Source: a bacterium (lineage in GTDB: Bacteria; Vulcanimicrobiota; JABDET01). From it: a DNA stretch of 64,000 bases. The position numbers were made by a program, and so were the translations under genes. Where the stretch lies: positions 62,001 to 126,000 of the forward strand of contig JAJYZB010000005.1 of the NCBI GenBank assembly GCA_021800275.1, given 5' to 3'. The notes beneath the pieces are model-generated. The model saw only the letters and a program-made list of their open reading frames with translations. It was not told the origin of the DNA and made no database searches. Shown piece after piece: positions 1-8,775 of this stretch; the stretch's first letter is position 1, and every line of letters begins with the position of its first letter.

Positions 1-300
1 GAGGTTACCATGATTGCTGCTGCTATTTCAGAGCTGTCCCGCAATATTTTGAATTACGCGAAAGAAGGGGAACTGATTCTTAAAAAGGTGCAGAAATCCG
101 CTCAGGTTGGCTTGGTTATTCAGGCCATTGATCAGGGTCCAGGGATTGCGGATATAGAGCAGGCTTTAAAAGATGGATTTTCAACAGGACATGGATTGGG
201 TTTAGGGCTGCCTGGAACCAGGAGATTGATGGATGAATTTGAGATTCAGTCAGAAGTTGGAAAAGGGACGATAGTGACGGTGAAAAAATGGGTGAAATAA
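1..300 (+). CDS. RsbT-like serine kinase / anti-sigma-type ATPase (5' truncated)
   Basis: C-terminal two thirds of a small GHKL-type protein kinase of the RsbT/RsbW family. These enzymes act in partner-switching cascades by phosphorylating an STAS antagonist on Ser, or by binding an RsbU-type partner. The visible part carries the N-box (ISELSRNILNYA), the G1 box (AIDQGPGI) and the glycine-rich lid (GHGLGLGLPGTRRLMDEF), which is the RsbT signature, and ends with GTIVTVKKW. The frame is open to the window edge and the ATG at 10 lies inside the conserved ATPase domain, so the real start is upstream; family members are about 135 residues against 99 codons here. It overlaps the next gene by 13 bases, so the two are probably co-translated. 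Fold and family are clear; the exact partner is unknown. Confidence 0.85.
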   Translation, partial: EVTMIAAAISELSRNILNYAKEGELILKKVQKSAQVGLVIQAIDQGPGIADIEQALKDGFSTGHGLGLGLPGTRRLMDEFEIQSEVGKGTIVTVKKWVK

Positions 301-938
301 AACAAGGGAAGGTTATTGAGAAAAGAGTTGATTTTGTCGAGGTTAGCGCTGCCAGTTCAATTTTTCCAGGCGAGGTGGCCATAGGAGACTGTTTCATTGT
401 GTCATTTTTCAAAGATGGAGTTCTTATTGGAGTCATCGATGGACTTGGCCATGGCAATGAAGCTGCTGTTGCGGCAAGAACCGCGTCTGATGTTTTGAGG
501 TCACATGCGGAAGAGCCTATTATTTCTTTAATGAAACGGTGTCACGAGGCTTTAGTTAAAACAAGAGGGGCTGCTGTAACCCTGACATCTTTCAATTGCC
601 GAGATCATACTATCACCTGGACTGGAGTTGGGAACGTGAAAGCTATGCTCCTGCATGTGGATGAATCTTTTCAACTGCATCAAGAGGATGTTCTATTAAG
701 ACCAGGGGTTGTAGGGTACAATCTTCCTTTTCTGCGGGCTTCTATTGTCCCTGTTTATTACGGCGATTTGCTCATTGCGGCGACAGATGGAATACAAACA
801 GATTTCAGTTCGGATTTTATTAAGAGTTTATTTATAACAGGAACTGCTGAAAAATCAGCTCAAATGATCTTGTCACGTTATAATAAAGGAATAGATGACG
901 CTCTTGTTCTAGTCGCGAGGTATCTTGGGAATGCTTAA
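288..938 (+). CDS. RsbX-like PP2C-family phosphoserine phosphatase
   Basis: Single-domain SpoIIE/PP2C-type phosphatase of 216 residues, the size of RsbX. It is predicted to dephosphorylate the STAS protein phosphorylated by the RsbT-like kinase encoded just upstream, resetting the switch. Visible motifs are [12 protein letters not shown] (first metal-binding Asp), the core [13 protein letters not shown] with the metal-binding Asp and Gly, [12 protein letters not shown], and the late LLIAATDGI with a conserved Asp. The start lies inside the end of the kinase gene and the end overlaps the following kinase start, which suggests one transcript with coupled translation. No membrane segment is seen. 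RsbX-like assignment rests on size and gene order; a short RsbU-type phosphatase is the alternative. Confidence 0.8.
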   Translation: MGEIKQGKVIEKRVDFVEVSAASSIFPGEVAIGDCFIVSFFKDGVLIGVIDGLGHGNEAAVAARTASDVLRSHAEEPIISLMKRCHEALVKTRGAAVTLTSFNCRDHTITWTGVGNVKAMLLHVDESFQLHQEDVLLRPGVVGYNLPFLRASIVPVYYGDLLIAATDGIQTDFSSDFIKSLFITGTAEKSAQMILSRYNKGIDDALVLVARYLGNA

Positions 939-2511
939 TACAGTTTATCAAGAAGATCTGGCAAAAGTTTCGAATCGGTATAAATTTTTGCTCCAAAAAT
1001 ACATTGCCCATGAGGGAGAAGATGCCCTTCATCAAGTTTATGAACTTGGAAGATCGGCTCTTGCTCTTGGGAAAGGGTTTTTATTTTTATGCTCTATTCA
1101 TCATGAAGTTCTTGCTTCTGTCCTTGAACCCCTTAAGCATCCGACAGAAGTAGAAAAGGCGACTCTGCGCGCAAGAGATTTTCTTATGCACTGTCTTGCT
1201 TCTTTTGAAATGACTCACCAAGGCTTTCTTGAGGCAAATGCTTCTTTAATTCAGGCGAATAAAGATTTGTTTCAAAGAACAGAGGAATTGGTTAAAATAA
1301 ATTTAGAGTTGGATCAAATTGCTATTGAGAGAAAGCTGGCTGAAGAAAATCTCAGAAAAGAGGTCGTATTTATTGAGATACTTCAGAAAATTGCGGTTGC
1401 GGCAAATGAATCCCCTGACGTGTTCTCTTTGTTGAAAGCTGCTTTAGCGCAAATATGTTCTTATACAGGATGGCTTGCTGGCTGCGCTTTGACTGAGCTT
1501 TGTTACTATCATATCTGGCACTTCAGACAAACTGAAGAGAAACTTTTCGTGGATTTCTTTGAAAATCTGCGCCGGAGAAATCCCTTGATCTTTTCCGATT
1601 TGGGTTTGTTGTCAAGAAGACAGTTCTGGGTTCAGGATTTAACCATTGAGCCGGATTTTGCAGAAACGCGAAAAGATGCCCAGATAGAGATTAAAGTGGC
1701 GTTTGTTTTTCCAGTGGTGCAGAAAAGTAAATTGATCGCTGTTCTGACATTTTTCTCTCGCGACCGTTCTGATTTTGATTTTCGTTTCCTGGAAGTCATG
1801 AATTTAATCCTTGATCAGATTGGAAAAGCGGTGATTCGAATTAATCGCCAGAGATTAGAGCAAAATCAGTTGAAGACCTCTCTTCAAGAAAAAGAGTTGC
1901 TGCTTCATGAGATCCATCATCGGGTAAAAAATAATTTGCAAATTATTTATAGTTTGCTGAATCTTCAAAGTGATCACGTAAAAAGCAAGGAAGTCTCAGA
2001 AATTTTTAATAAGTGTCAGAATCAGATTAAATCCATTGCTCTCCTTCATGAAACTCTTTATCAATCAAACAATCTTGCTCAAATTGATTTTTCAGAATAT
2101 GTGAGGCATTTGTCTGAGAATTTACTTGCATCTTATGGAGTTGACACAAGCCAGATCATGTTGAAGATTGACATTGAGAATATTTTTTTGGGAGTTGATA
2201 CAGCCATTCCATGCGGGTTGATCATCAATGAGCTTGTTTCCAATGCCCTGAAACATGCCTTTCCCAATCATAGAAAAGGGGAGATTCAGGTGAGTTTTTA
2301 TCAGGAATTAATCGGGAAGCTGGTTCTGGTGGTCAGTGACAATGGGATTGGCGTGCCTGAAAATTTTAATTTTAGAAACAGCGGATCTTTAGGATTTGAG
2401 CTGGTCAACACATTGACAGATCAATTAAATGGGATTATTGATTTAATTAATCGCAATGGGATGACTGTGCGAATTATATTTCCTTTGCAAGGAAGGGGGT
2501 CGCAGCAATGA
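931..2511 (+). CDS. Hybrid sensor kinase: RsbU N-terminal domain, GAF, HisKA_2 histidine kinase
   Basis: Soluble histidine kinase of about 526 residues. Residues 1-90 match the helical N-terminal domain of RsbU (the RsbT-binding domain), including the [15 protein letters not shown] segment. A coiled coil follows at about 100-145, then a GAF-like domain at about 150-310. The kinase has a HisKA_2 dimerisation box ([16 protein letters not shown], intact phospho-accepting His) and an ATPase with N-box [12 protein letters not shown] and G-box SDNGIGVPE. RsbU normally carries a PP2C phosphatase behind this N-terminus; here it is a kinase. The ATG at 931 is preferred over an upstream TTG at 925 because of the GAGGT element before it. 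It overlaps the next gene (ATGA), so the two form a likely signalling pair. Confidence 0.82.
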   Translation: MLNTVYQEDLAKVSNRYKFLLQKYIAHEGEDALHQVYELGRSALALGKGFLFLCSIHHEVLASVLEPLKHPTEVEKATLRARDFLMHCLASFEMTHQGFLEANASLIQANKDLFQRTEELVKINLELDQIAIERKLAEENLRKEVVFIEILQKIAVAANESPDVFSLLKAALAQICSYTGWLAGCALTELCYYHIWHFRQTEEKLFVDFFENLRRRNPLIFSDLGLLSRRQFWVQDLTIEPDFAETRKDAQIEIKVAFVFPVVQKSKLIAVLTFFSRDRSDFDFRFLEVMNLILDQIGKAVIRINRQRLEQNQLKTSLQEKELLLHEIHHRVKNNLQIIYSLLNLQSDHVKSKEVSEIFNKCQNQIKSIALLHETLYQSNNLAQIDFSEYVRHLSENLLASYGVDTSQIMLKIDIENIFLGVDTAIPCGLIINELVSNALKHAFPNHRKGEIQVSFYQELIGKLVLVVSDNGIGVPENFNFRNSGSLGFELVNTLTDQLNGIIDLINRNGMTVRIIFPLQGRGSQQ

Positions 2512-3962
2512 GTAAAACACTGTCTCAAATTTTAATTGTTGAGGATGAAGGAATTGTCGCCAAGGATATCCAGGGGCGTCTTAAAAAATTGGGGTATGAT
2601 TCTCCTGTTATTGTTTTTTCCGGGGAAGAAGCAGTCAAAAAAGCGGCTGAACTGAACCCTGATTTGATCTTAATGGACATCAGATTGACCGGCACTGTTG
2701 ATGGAATTCAAGCTGCAGACGAGATTCGAAAAAGATTTAATGTTCCAGTGGTTTACGTTACTGCTTATGCTGATGATCATACCCTTGAGCGGGCAAAAAT
2801 GACAGAGCCTTATGGGTATATTTTAAAACCTGTTCAGGATAAAGAGCTTGGAATTGTGGTTGAGATGGCGCTTTACAAACATCGTATGGAAGCAAAACTT
2901 AAGGAGCATGAATCATGGCTTTCTACTCTGCTTCAAAGCATTACTGATGGTGTTATTGCCACAAACAGAGAAGGAGAAATTCTGTTCATGAATCATGAGG
3001 CGGAAAAAATGACGGGTTGGAAGGAAGAAGAAGCAAAAGGGGAAAATCTTCTTCTGATTTTTCAGGTCATGGATCAGGCGCCTCCAGATCTTTCTGAACT
3101 GAAAAAAACAGAAATTATCGAACAAAATGTTGTTTTGAGGACGAAGGAATCATCGCAGATTCCTATTCGAGAAACGATCTCTACCATTCATGATTCTGAA
3201 GGACAGGTCTTTGGTTTTGTCGTGGTTTTTCAGGACATTACTTTTCGCAAGAGATCAGAAGAGGTTTTAATTCATCTGGCGCATGATCTGGCCCGTTCGA
3301 ATGCCGAATTAAGGCAGTTTGCGTATGCTTCAGCTTATGAATTAAAAGAGCCGCTTAAGTTTATATCTGGATATGCGCAGCTTATTTCAGAGAGATATCG
3401 CGGAAAATTAGGAAAAGATGCTGAAAGCTATTTGAGCACCATTGTAGAGAAATCCGTTCATTTGCAAATTTTAATAGAGGAATTATTAGCCAGGGCAAGA
3501 TCAACCTCTCAGATTAGAGCGCGTGTCAATCTGAACACTGAAGAGGCGTTTAATACTGCCTGTTTCAATCTTAAGGGATTAATCGAAAAAACCCATGCTG
3601 TTGTTGAAGCGGATTTTCTTCCCCTGATTTTGGCAGATGAAGTTCAGATAATACAATTATTTCAAAATCTTATTGAAAATGCGATTCAATTTCGCGCAAA
3701 CGCTCAGCCGAAAATTCAAGTTTCAGCGAAGCGAAAAGGAAATGAGTGGATGTTCTCTATCGCTGATAATGGAATAGGAATAGATAGGGAAAAAATTTCT
3801 TCGATTTTTTTGCCTTTTCACAAGATTGATCTTTCAACCTCTGGCTATGGAATTGGATTAACCGTTTGCAAAAATATTGTGGAAAGTTATGGCGGAAAAA
3901 TCTGGGTGGAATCAGAGTCAGGTAAGGGTTCAATTTTTTATTTCAGTCTTCCAGCAGATTAA
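2508..3962 (+). CDS. REC-PAS-histidine kinase protein lacking the phospho-accepting His
   Basis: Residues 1-125 form a receiver domain with an intact acidic pocket (VEDEG), phospho-accepting Asp (LILMDIRL), Thr (YVTAYAD) and Lys (YILKP). A PAS domain follows at about 135-250 ([19 protein letters not shown]), then a HisKA/HATPase unit. In the Cph1-like dimerisation helix the usual S-H-D-L-x-E-P-L reads A-Y-E-L-K-E-P-L: Tyr277 (TAT at 3336-3338) replaces the His. The ATPase looks complete ([35 protein letters not shown]). Its start overlaps the upstream kinase stop by 4 bases. That kinase probably phosphorylates this receiver. Whether the protein has any kinase activity of its own is doubtful; domain assignments are secure. 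Confidence 0.85.
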   Translation: MSKTLSQILIVEDEGIVAKDIQGRLKKLGYDSPVIVFSGEEAVKKAAELNPDLILMDIRLTGTVDGIQAADEIRKRFNVPVVYVTAYADDHTLERAKMTEPYGYILKPVQDKELGIVVEMALYKHRMEAKLKEHESWLSTLLQSITDGVIATNREGEILFMNHEAEKMTGWKEEEAKGENLLLIFQVMDQAPPDLSELKKTEIIEQNVVLRTKESSQIPIRETISTIHDSEGQVFGFVVVFQDITFRKRSEEVLIHLAHDLARSNAELRQFAYASAYELKEPLKFISGYAQLISERYRGKLGKDAESYLSTIVEKSVHLQILIEELLARARSTSQIRARVNLNTEEAFNTACFNLKGLIEKTHAVVEADFLPLILADEVQIIQLFQNLIENAIQFRANAQPKIQVSAKRKGNEWMFSIADNGIGIDREKISSIFLPFHKIDLSTSGYGIGLTVCKNIVESYGGKIWVESESGKGSIFYFSLPAD

Positions 3963-4112
3963 AAAAGTTTTTATTGAAAATGAGCGCGAGACCCCTCGAA
4001 ATTTCCTGGCAGGAGTTTAACTTTTCAAAAGGAAGCAAGTGAGGCTTGTGTATTGATTCTAAAGCAAGTGAATCAATATCCAGTTCATAAGGTTCTTTGA
4101 TGGAGGCGTGAA

Positions 4113-5801
4113 ATGAAGAAGAAGCTGTGGATTTTTGGGGTTGTTATTGTATGCTTTTTAGTTTTTATTTTTGCTGTGCGATTTATCTTTTCTTTTTTTC
4201 ATCACTATGTTCCTAAAAATACAGTTGTAAAATTAACTCTGGATGGGAATATTATGGAAAACCCTTCGGGGATTTTTCCTCTTTCACCCAAAGAATCTCT
4301 TCGCGATATTTTATTTTGTTTAAATGCAGCGGCTCGTGATCCCAAAGTGTCAGGAGTTGTTCTGGATATTAAACCTTTTAATGCTCTTGGTTTTTTCCCT
4401 GATAATCCGGTTACAGCAAAGATTCAAGAGATTCGCAGCGCCATTGAAAAAGTGAATGAAGCGGGCAAGTGGACTGCTGCTTACTTAACTGACATGAATG
4501 AAGATGCGTATTATTTGGGCAGCGCCTGTCAGAAGATTTACCTCCCTCCTCATGATGGGTTTGCTTTAAATGGGATCATTTTGAGATATGGGTTTATGCA
4601 TAATCTTCTCCATAAAATCGGAATTAAATCCGAAGTCATGGAAATGGGGAGATATAAGTTGGCAAGCGCTTCTATTAATCAAACCAAGTTTTCTCCCCTT
4701 CAGAAGAAGTTTTTTGCTCGAGTCATTTCCAGTTTTTACAAGCAGCTGGTTTCTGGAATCTCTAAGTCTCGGCATCTGTCTAAAAAAGAAGTTGTTTCTT
4801 TAATTAATAAAGGTGTTTTTTATGGCAAAAATGCGCTCACATCAAATCTTGTAGATGGATTTGCTTATCCAGGAGAATTCGATAAAATTTTGAGAAAAGA
4901 ACATGGGGTTTTCAAGATCATGAATTGGCAAAAATATTTTACAAAAGTTAAGGATCAATATTGGGGAAGTGGAAATAAGATCGCCCTGGTTTATATTTTG
5001 GGTACTATTATGCCTGGCAAAAGCGCTTATAACCCAATTCCACTGATTGGTGGAGGACCTGTCGCTGGATCTTCAACCCTCAGGAGAACTTTTCGAGAGA
5101 TTCGACATGATCCCGCGATCAAAGCGGTTGTGGTCCGAATTAACAGTCCAGGTGGAGATGTTATAGCCAGTGAAGAAATTCGCCATGCAATGGAATTAAC
5201 GGCTGCTAAAAAGCCAATGATTATATCGCTTTCCAATTTAGCGGTTTCAGGCGGGTATTTGATTACGACTTTAACCCCAAAAGTTCCGATTTATGCGGAT
5301 CGCGGAACTATGGCTGTGATGATTCATGTGTTGAATGGATTCCTGTTGAACACGAGAAAATTGAATCAAAAAATAGGTTTTACTTTTGACTCAGTTTCAA
5401 AAGGGAAAAGGGCTAAATTAGGAGATCCCCTTTCTCCTATGACAAAAGGGGATAAAGCTGTTTTCCATCAGCTTCTCTTATATTATTATCATTGGTATAT
5501 TAATCGTGTGGCACAGAGTCGAGGTTTATCAGTGGCTGCAGTGAGAAAGCTTGCTGGAAGCCAGTTCTATACAGGAATTGAGGCAAAAAGAGATAAGTTG
5601 ATTGACCGGATTGGAGGTCTTATTTCTGCTATTCAAGCCGCGAAACAGAAAGCGGGCGTAAGTCCCCAGCAGCCGGTTGATGTGGTCGTTTATCCGATGC
5701 CTAAAACTCTTATTGAGCGCTTGAAAGGAATGATGCAGGGAGATTTTGGTGTAACTTTTAAGATGCCTTTTTTAAAATCCCGTCTTTTGATGTTATATTG
5801 A
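4113..5801 (+). CDS. sppA: Signal peptide peptidase SppA, 67-kDa long form
   Basis: Membrane-anchored serine protease that degrades signal peptides after secretion. At 562 residues it has the tandem-domain architecture of the long (E. coli-type) SppA: an N-terminal transmembrane anchor (residues 5-30, Lys-rich start), an N-domain with the general-base Lys in GRYKLASASIN, and a C-domain with RINSPGGDV and the nucleophile Ser in AVSGGYLITT. The Lys and Ser therefore lie in different halves, as in the family. A GGAGG ribosome site precedes the ATG. The stop overlaps the TTG of a broken ABC ATPase. The 150-base gap before it shows no clear promoter. Confidence 0.9.
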   Translation: MKKKLWIFGVVIVCFLVFIFAVRFIFSFFHHYVPKNTVVKLTLDGNIMENPSGIFPLSPKESLRDILFCLNAAARDPKVSGVVLDIKPFNALGFFPDNPVTAKIQEIRSAIEKVNEAGKWTAAYLTDMNEDAYYLGSACQKIYLPPHDGFALNGIILRYGFMHNLLHKIGIKSEVMEMGRYKLASASINQTKFSPLQKKFFARVISSFYKQLVSGISKSRHLSKKEVVSLINKGVFYGKNALTSNLVDGFAYPGEFDKILRKEHGVFKIMNWQKYFTKVKDQYWGSGNKIALVYILGTIMPGKSAYNPIPLIGGGPVAGSSTLRRTFREIRHDPAIKAVVVRINSPGGDVIASEEIRHAMELTAAKKPMIISLSNLAVSGGYLITTLTPKVPIYADRGTMAVMIHVLNGFLLNTRKLNQKIGFTFDSVSKGKRAKLGDPLSPMTKGDKAVFHQLLLYYYHWYINRVAQSRGLSVAAVRKLAGSQFYTGIEAKRDKLIDRIGGLISAIQAAKQKAGVSPQQPVDVVVYPMPKTLIERLKGMMQGDFGVTFKMPFLKSRLLMLY

Positions 5802-6189
5802 AAGTATTAGCGGCTAATAACCTGGTAAAAATTTATGGAGGAAAGGCTGCTGTCAATAATGTTAGTCTAGAGGTAGGCGCTTGTGAAATTGTCGGGCTGC
5901 TAGGACCAAATGGCGCGGGTAAGACTACCATGATCAACATGCTGCTTGGAGTTTTGACTCCAGATTCTGGCCATATTGTGGTCTTCTATCTTCTGGTGAG
6001 CAGACACGAGTTGGATTGGCAAAAGCTTTGTTGAATAATCCTAAACTTCTTCTTCTGGATGAACCCACTGCTTCTCTTGATCCAGCAGTAGCAAGAATCA
6101 TTTTTCGAATAAAGCGAGAGATTCTATTTGAGCGGTTTGGGGGAACAGATCAACCATTATTACTCTCTTCAAGGTATATTCTGATTTGA
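5798..6189 (+). pseudogene. Decayed ABC transporter ATPase (internal deletion and frameshift)
   Basis: The first 62 codons encode the start of an LptB/ABC-2-like ATPase: NNLVKIYGGKAAVNNVSLEV, then the Walker [11 protein letters not shown] and a post-Walker segment ending near 5980. The frame then changes. From 5986 a second frame continues with the ABC signature [18 protein letters not shown] and Walker [14 protein letters not shown], and runs to a TGA at 6187-6189. About 70 residues normally lying between Walker A and the signature (Q-loop and helical domain) are missing, and the D-loop/H-loop end is lost. The tail overlaps the 3' end of the convergent rlmD gene. It was probably once co-expressed with sppA. 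A complete paralogue is not in this window. Confidence 0.8.
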
Positions 6190-7438
6190 TCAAGATTTTC
6201 GCATCCCGAATCTGTGTTGGGGGGTTGCAGGAAAGGTATAGGATTTTTTTGGGGTTTAAGCGGATGAGTTCAATCAAGGCTTTTTCTTCAATTCCTTTTC
6301 TGGGGGGATCTAGAAAAGTAGTTTTAAAGGTGTTGGGATTGAATTGTTTTAAATGTTCTTCCACTTTTCCTTGAATAAAGGAGAGATTCTGGCAGTTATT
6401 GATGATCGCGTTTTTTTTTGCGAAATGGATAGATTCTGCATTTTCTTCAATGCCAATAACGGATCTGCAGTATTTTGAAAAAGGGATTGAAAAGGTTCCT
6501 ATCCCACAGAAAGCGTCCAGCACCAGGTCTCCTAAAGATGGGTCAGCCCATTCCAGAATTTTTTCTGTGAGAGGTTCAAGAATCAGTGAATTGACCTGGA
6601 AAAATGAGATTGGGCTGAACTGGAATTTAATACTTCCAATGGTTTCTTCAATAAAATTATCCCCCCACAAAATTTTCGTTTGTCTGCTGAGCACAACATT
6701 GGTTTTATCAGGATTAAAATTGAGGGCAAAGCTTTTTAATTTTGGGACTTTTCTTCGTACAATGTCCAAAAAGTTTTCCCAATGAGGAATTTCCGGCTCT
6801 TTCGCAATAATGACAAGAGCTGTTTCCCCTTTTTGATTGGAGCGAATTAAAAGATGCCGAATTAAACCTGCATGCTCTTTTTCACTGTAGGGTTCCCAAT
6901 TGACTTGTGTTATCCCGCTTCGAACCGCATTCAAGATTTGATTATTAGGTTCTTGCTCAATAAGGCAGCTCTGCATATTTGTAATTTGGTGGGTTTTTGT
7001 TTCATAAAGGCCCAAAATTAAATTTAAACTTGAGTTTCTCCCGACAGCAACTTGTAGTTTGTTTCTATAAGAAAAAGGGGAAGGGGAGGGGAGAGGTTCT
7101 TCTATAGGGATTTTATTTAAACCTAATCCATGAGTAAATAGATTTTCAAGGATTTTAGATTTTTCTTTCAGGGAAGCTGGATAGGTGATATGCTGTAATT
7201 GGCAGCCGCCGCATCTCCCGTAAATTGGGCATTCAGGAGTTTTTCTATCAGGAGAGGAGCGTGTGATTTTTTCTATTTCTCCAAAAGCATAGTTCTGTTT
7301 TTCTTTTGTGATGCGGTAAATCAGTTGATCTCCAGAAGCAGAAAATGGAATAAAAACCGCTTTGCCGTCACAATACGTGATTCCTTGTCCGCCAAAAACA
7401 AGACTTTGTATTTCTCCTGTAAACGTTTGGTCCGCCAT
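6098..7438 (-). CDS. rlmD: 23S rRNA (uracil-5-)-methyltransferase, RlmD/RlmCD-like
   Basis: SAM-dependent RNA m5U methyltransferase with an iron-sulfur cluster, acting on 23S rRNA. It has an N-terminal TRAM-like OB domain (residues 1-60), cluster cysteines in [10 protein letters not shown] plus a further Cys in MQSCLIEQ, a Rossmann SAM domain ([16 protein letters not shown]), the active-site region DPPRKGIEE and the nucleophile loop [13 protein letters not shown]. Length (446) fits RlmD/RlmCD. TrmA is less likely because TrmA lacks the TRAM domain and cluster. It is the last gene of the minus-strand run that contains larC, with an 80-base gap. Which uridine is modified cannot be told from sequence. 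Confidence 0.85.
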   Translation of the reverse strand: MADQTFTGEIQSLVFGGQGITYCDGKAVFIPFSASGDQLIYRITKEKQNYAFGEIEKITRSSPDRKTPECPIYGRCGGCQLQHITYPASLKEKSKILENLFTHGLGLNKIPIEEPLPSPSPFSYRNKLQVAVGRNSSLNLILGLYETKTHQITNMQSCLIEQEPNNQILNAVRSGITQVNWEPYSEKEHAGLIRHLLIRSNQKGETALVIIAKEPEIPHWENFLDIVRRKVPKLKSFALNFNPDKTNVVLSRQTKILWGDNFIEETIGSIKFQFSPISFFQVNSLILEPLTEKILEWADPSLGDLVLDAFCGIGTFSIPFSKYCRSVIGIEENAESIHFAKKNAIINNCQNLSFIQGKVEEHLKQFNPNTFKTTFLDPPRKGIEEKALIELIRLNPKKILYLSCNPPTQIRDAKILIKSEYTLKRVIMVDLFPQTAQIESLALFEK

Positions 7439-7518
7439 TTTAAGTCTTGGAAATTTTCATGCTGATCTATTGGCGATGATTTTCTTGATGGTTAGATAGA
7501 TATCTACTGAGAATAATA

Positions 7519-8775
7519 TCATGTTTTTTGTTTTGTTTGATGAAAAGCATTCACAACTTCTTCATATATTTTTTTTAAAGGTATATTTTTTTCACGGGCT
7601 ATTTTTTTCATAACTTCATACTCTGGTGAGGCTGTTAAAATTTCCCCATTAGCACTTGAAAATTTAACGGGAACGTTCCCATGTTTGGTGGCAACTTCTT
7701 TGATGGTTCGATTTAAGATTTTTCTTTGAATTCGTTCTTTTCGGATTCCAATGGTTGTTGTTTCAACAAAAATAAGTTTGGTTATTTGGGGTTCTATTTC
7801 TAGAGGACAGAGAACGGTTAAGACATAAGCAGGACGGCTTTTCTTCATAACCACAGGGGTTATAAACGCTTCCAGAACTCCTGATTCATAAAGTTTTTCA
7901 AAAAGATAATCCCAGATTTGAGGGTTCATGTCATCAATATTGGTTTCCAGTTTTAAAATTTCATCTTCCTGCGTTGAGTATTTTTGATTTATTTCGTTTT
8001 TGACTGTAGAAGTTTTGCTGTCCATAGATATAGAATTCCTGTTCATAGTTATAAGATTTCCCATCATGATCCGAAGAATATTCGGGATTTTTAAAGTTTT
8101 TGCTCCCGCACCAGAACCTGTTTTCTCTAACTGCATTTCCGGGATCCCTGAACAAGGTTTTCCCCAGGAAGACAGGATCAGGGCTCCAGTTGGTGTCACT
8201 AATTCTTCTTTAATGTCTCCTGAATAAATGGAGAATCCTTTCAGCATCTCAATCACTGCTGGAGGAGGAACAGGTAGATCCCCGTGTTTTGTTTTGATAA
8301 AACCTTTTCCAACATGAACAGGACCTACGAATATTTGAGCAGGATGAAAATAGTTTAATCCTGTTATAACTCCTATTAAATCGAAAAGAGTGTCCCATCC
8401 TCCAAGTTCATGAAAATGAACTTGTTCTGGAGACTTTCCATGGATTTTCCCTTCAACTTCTGCCAGTTTTTGGAAAGAGTTTGAGCATTGATTTTTTTCT
8501 TTTGGGGAGAGCTGGCTGGCGCGAATGATTTCTAGAAAGTCATATAACCCCCAATTTTTCTTTTTATCTTTAGGGAGTTCAGGAATGATCTGTTTAGCTT
8601 GAATCCCGTTTCTCTCCACTTGTTTAACCTGAAATGAAAGTGGGATAGAGACTTTGTTGAAATTTGCTTTTAATTTTTCTTCAGGGAGCCCTAAATCTAA
8701 GAGAGCCGACAGGATCATGTCTCCACTGGCTCCTGAGGAGCATTCAAAATACAGGATGGGTCTAGTTGCCTCCAT
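7519..8775 (-). CDS. larC: Nickel-pincer cofactor biosynthesis protein LarC
   Basis: CTP-dependent nickel insertase that installs Ni into the pyridinium bis-thiocarboxylate mononucleotide cofactor of lactate racemase-type enzymes. It begins with the family start ILYFECSSGASGDMILSALL. The mid-part carries HFHELGGWDTLFDLIG and GPVHVGKGFIKTKHGDLPVP, followed by VTPTGALIL; the C-terminal part has LETNIDDMNPQIWDYLFEKL and MKKSRPAYVLTVLC. It is a single uninterrupted frame, unlike the frameshifted larC1/larC2 of Lactiplantibacillus. The ATG at 8775 puts the start at the family position; an upstream ATG at 8823 would add 16 residues. It overlaps the end of the ankyrin gene, so it is probably coupled to it. 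larB and larE are upstream in the same run; larA is not in the window. Confidence 0.93.
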   Translation of the reverse strand: MEATRPILYFECSSGASGDMILSALLDLGLPEEKLKANFNKVSIPLSFQVKQVERNGIQAKQIIPELPKDKKKNWGLYDFLEIIRASQLSPKEKNQCSNSFQKLAEVEGKIHGKSPEQVHFHELGGWDTLFDLIGVITGLNYFHPAQIFVGPVHVGKGFIKTKHGDLPVPPPAVIEMLKGFSIYSGDIKEELVTPTGALILSSWGKPCSGIPEMQLEKTGSGAGAKTLKIPNILRIMMGNLITMNRNSISMDSKTSTVKNEINQKYSTQEDEILKLETNIDDMNPQIWDYLFEKLYESGVLEAFITPVVMKKSRPAYVLTVLCPLEIEPQITKLIFVETTTIGIRKERIQRKILNRTIKEVATKHGNVPVKFSSANGEILTASPEYEVMKKIAREKNIPLKKIYEEVVNAFHQTKQKT

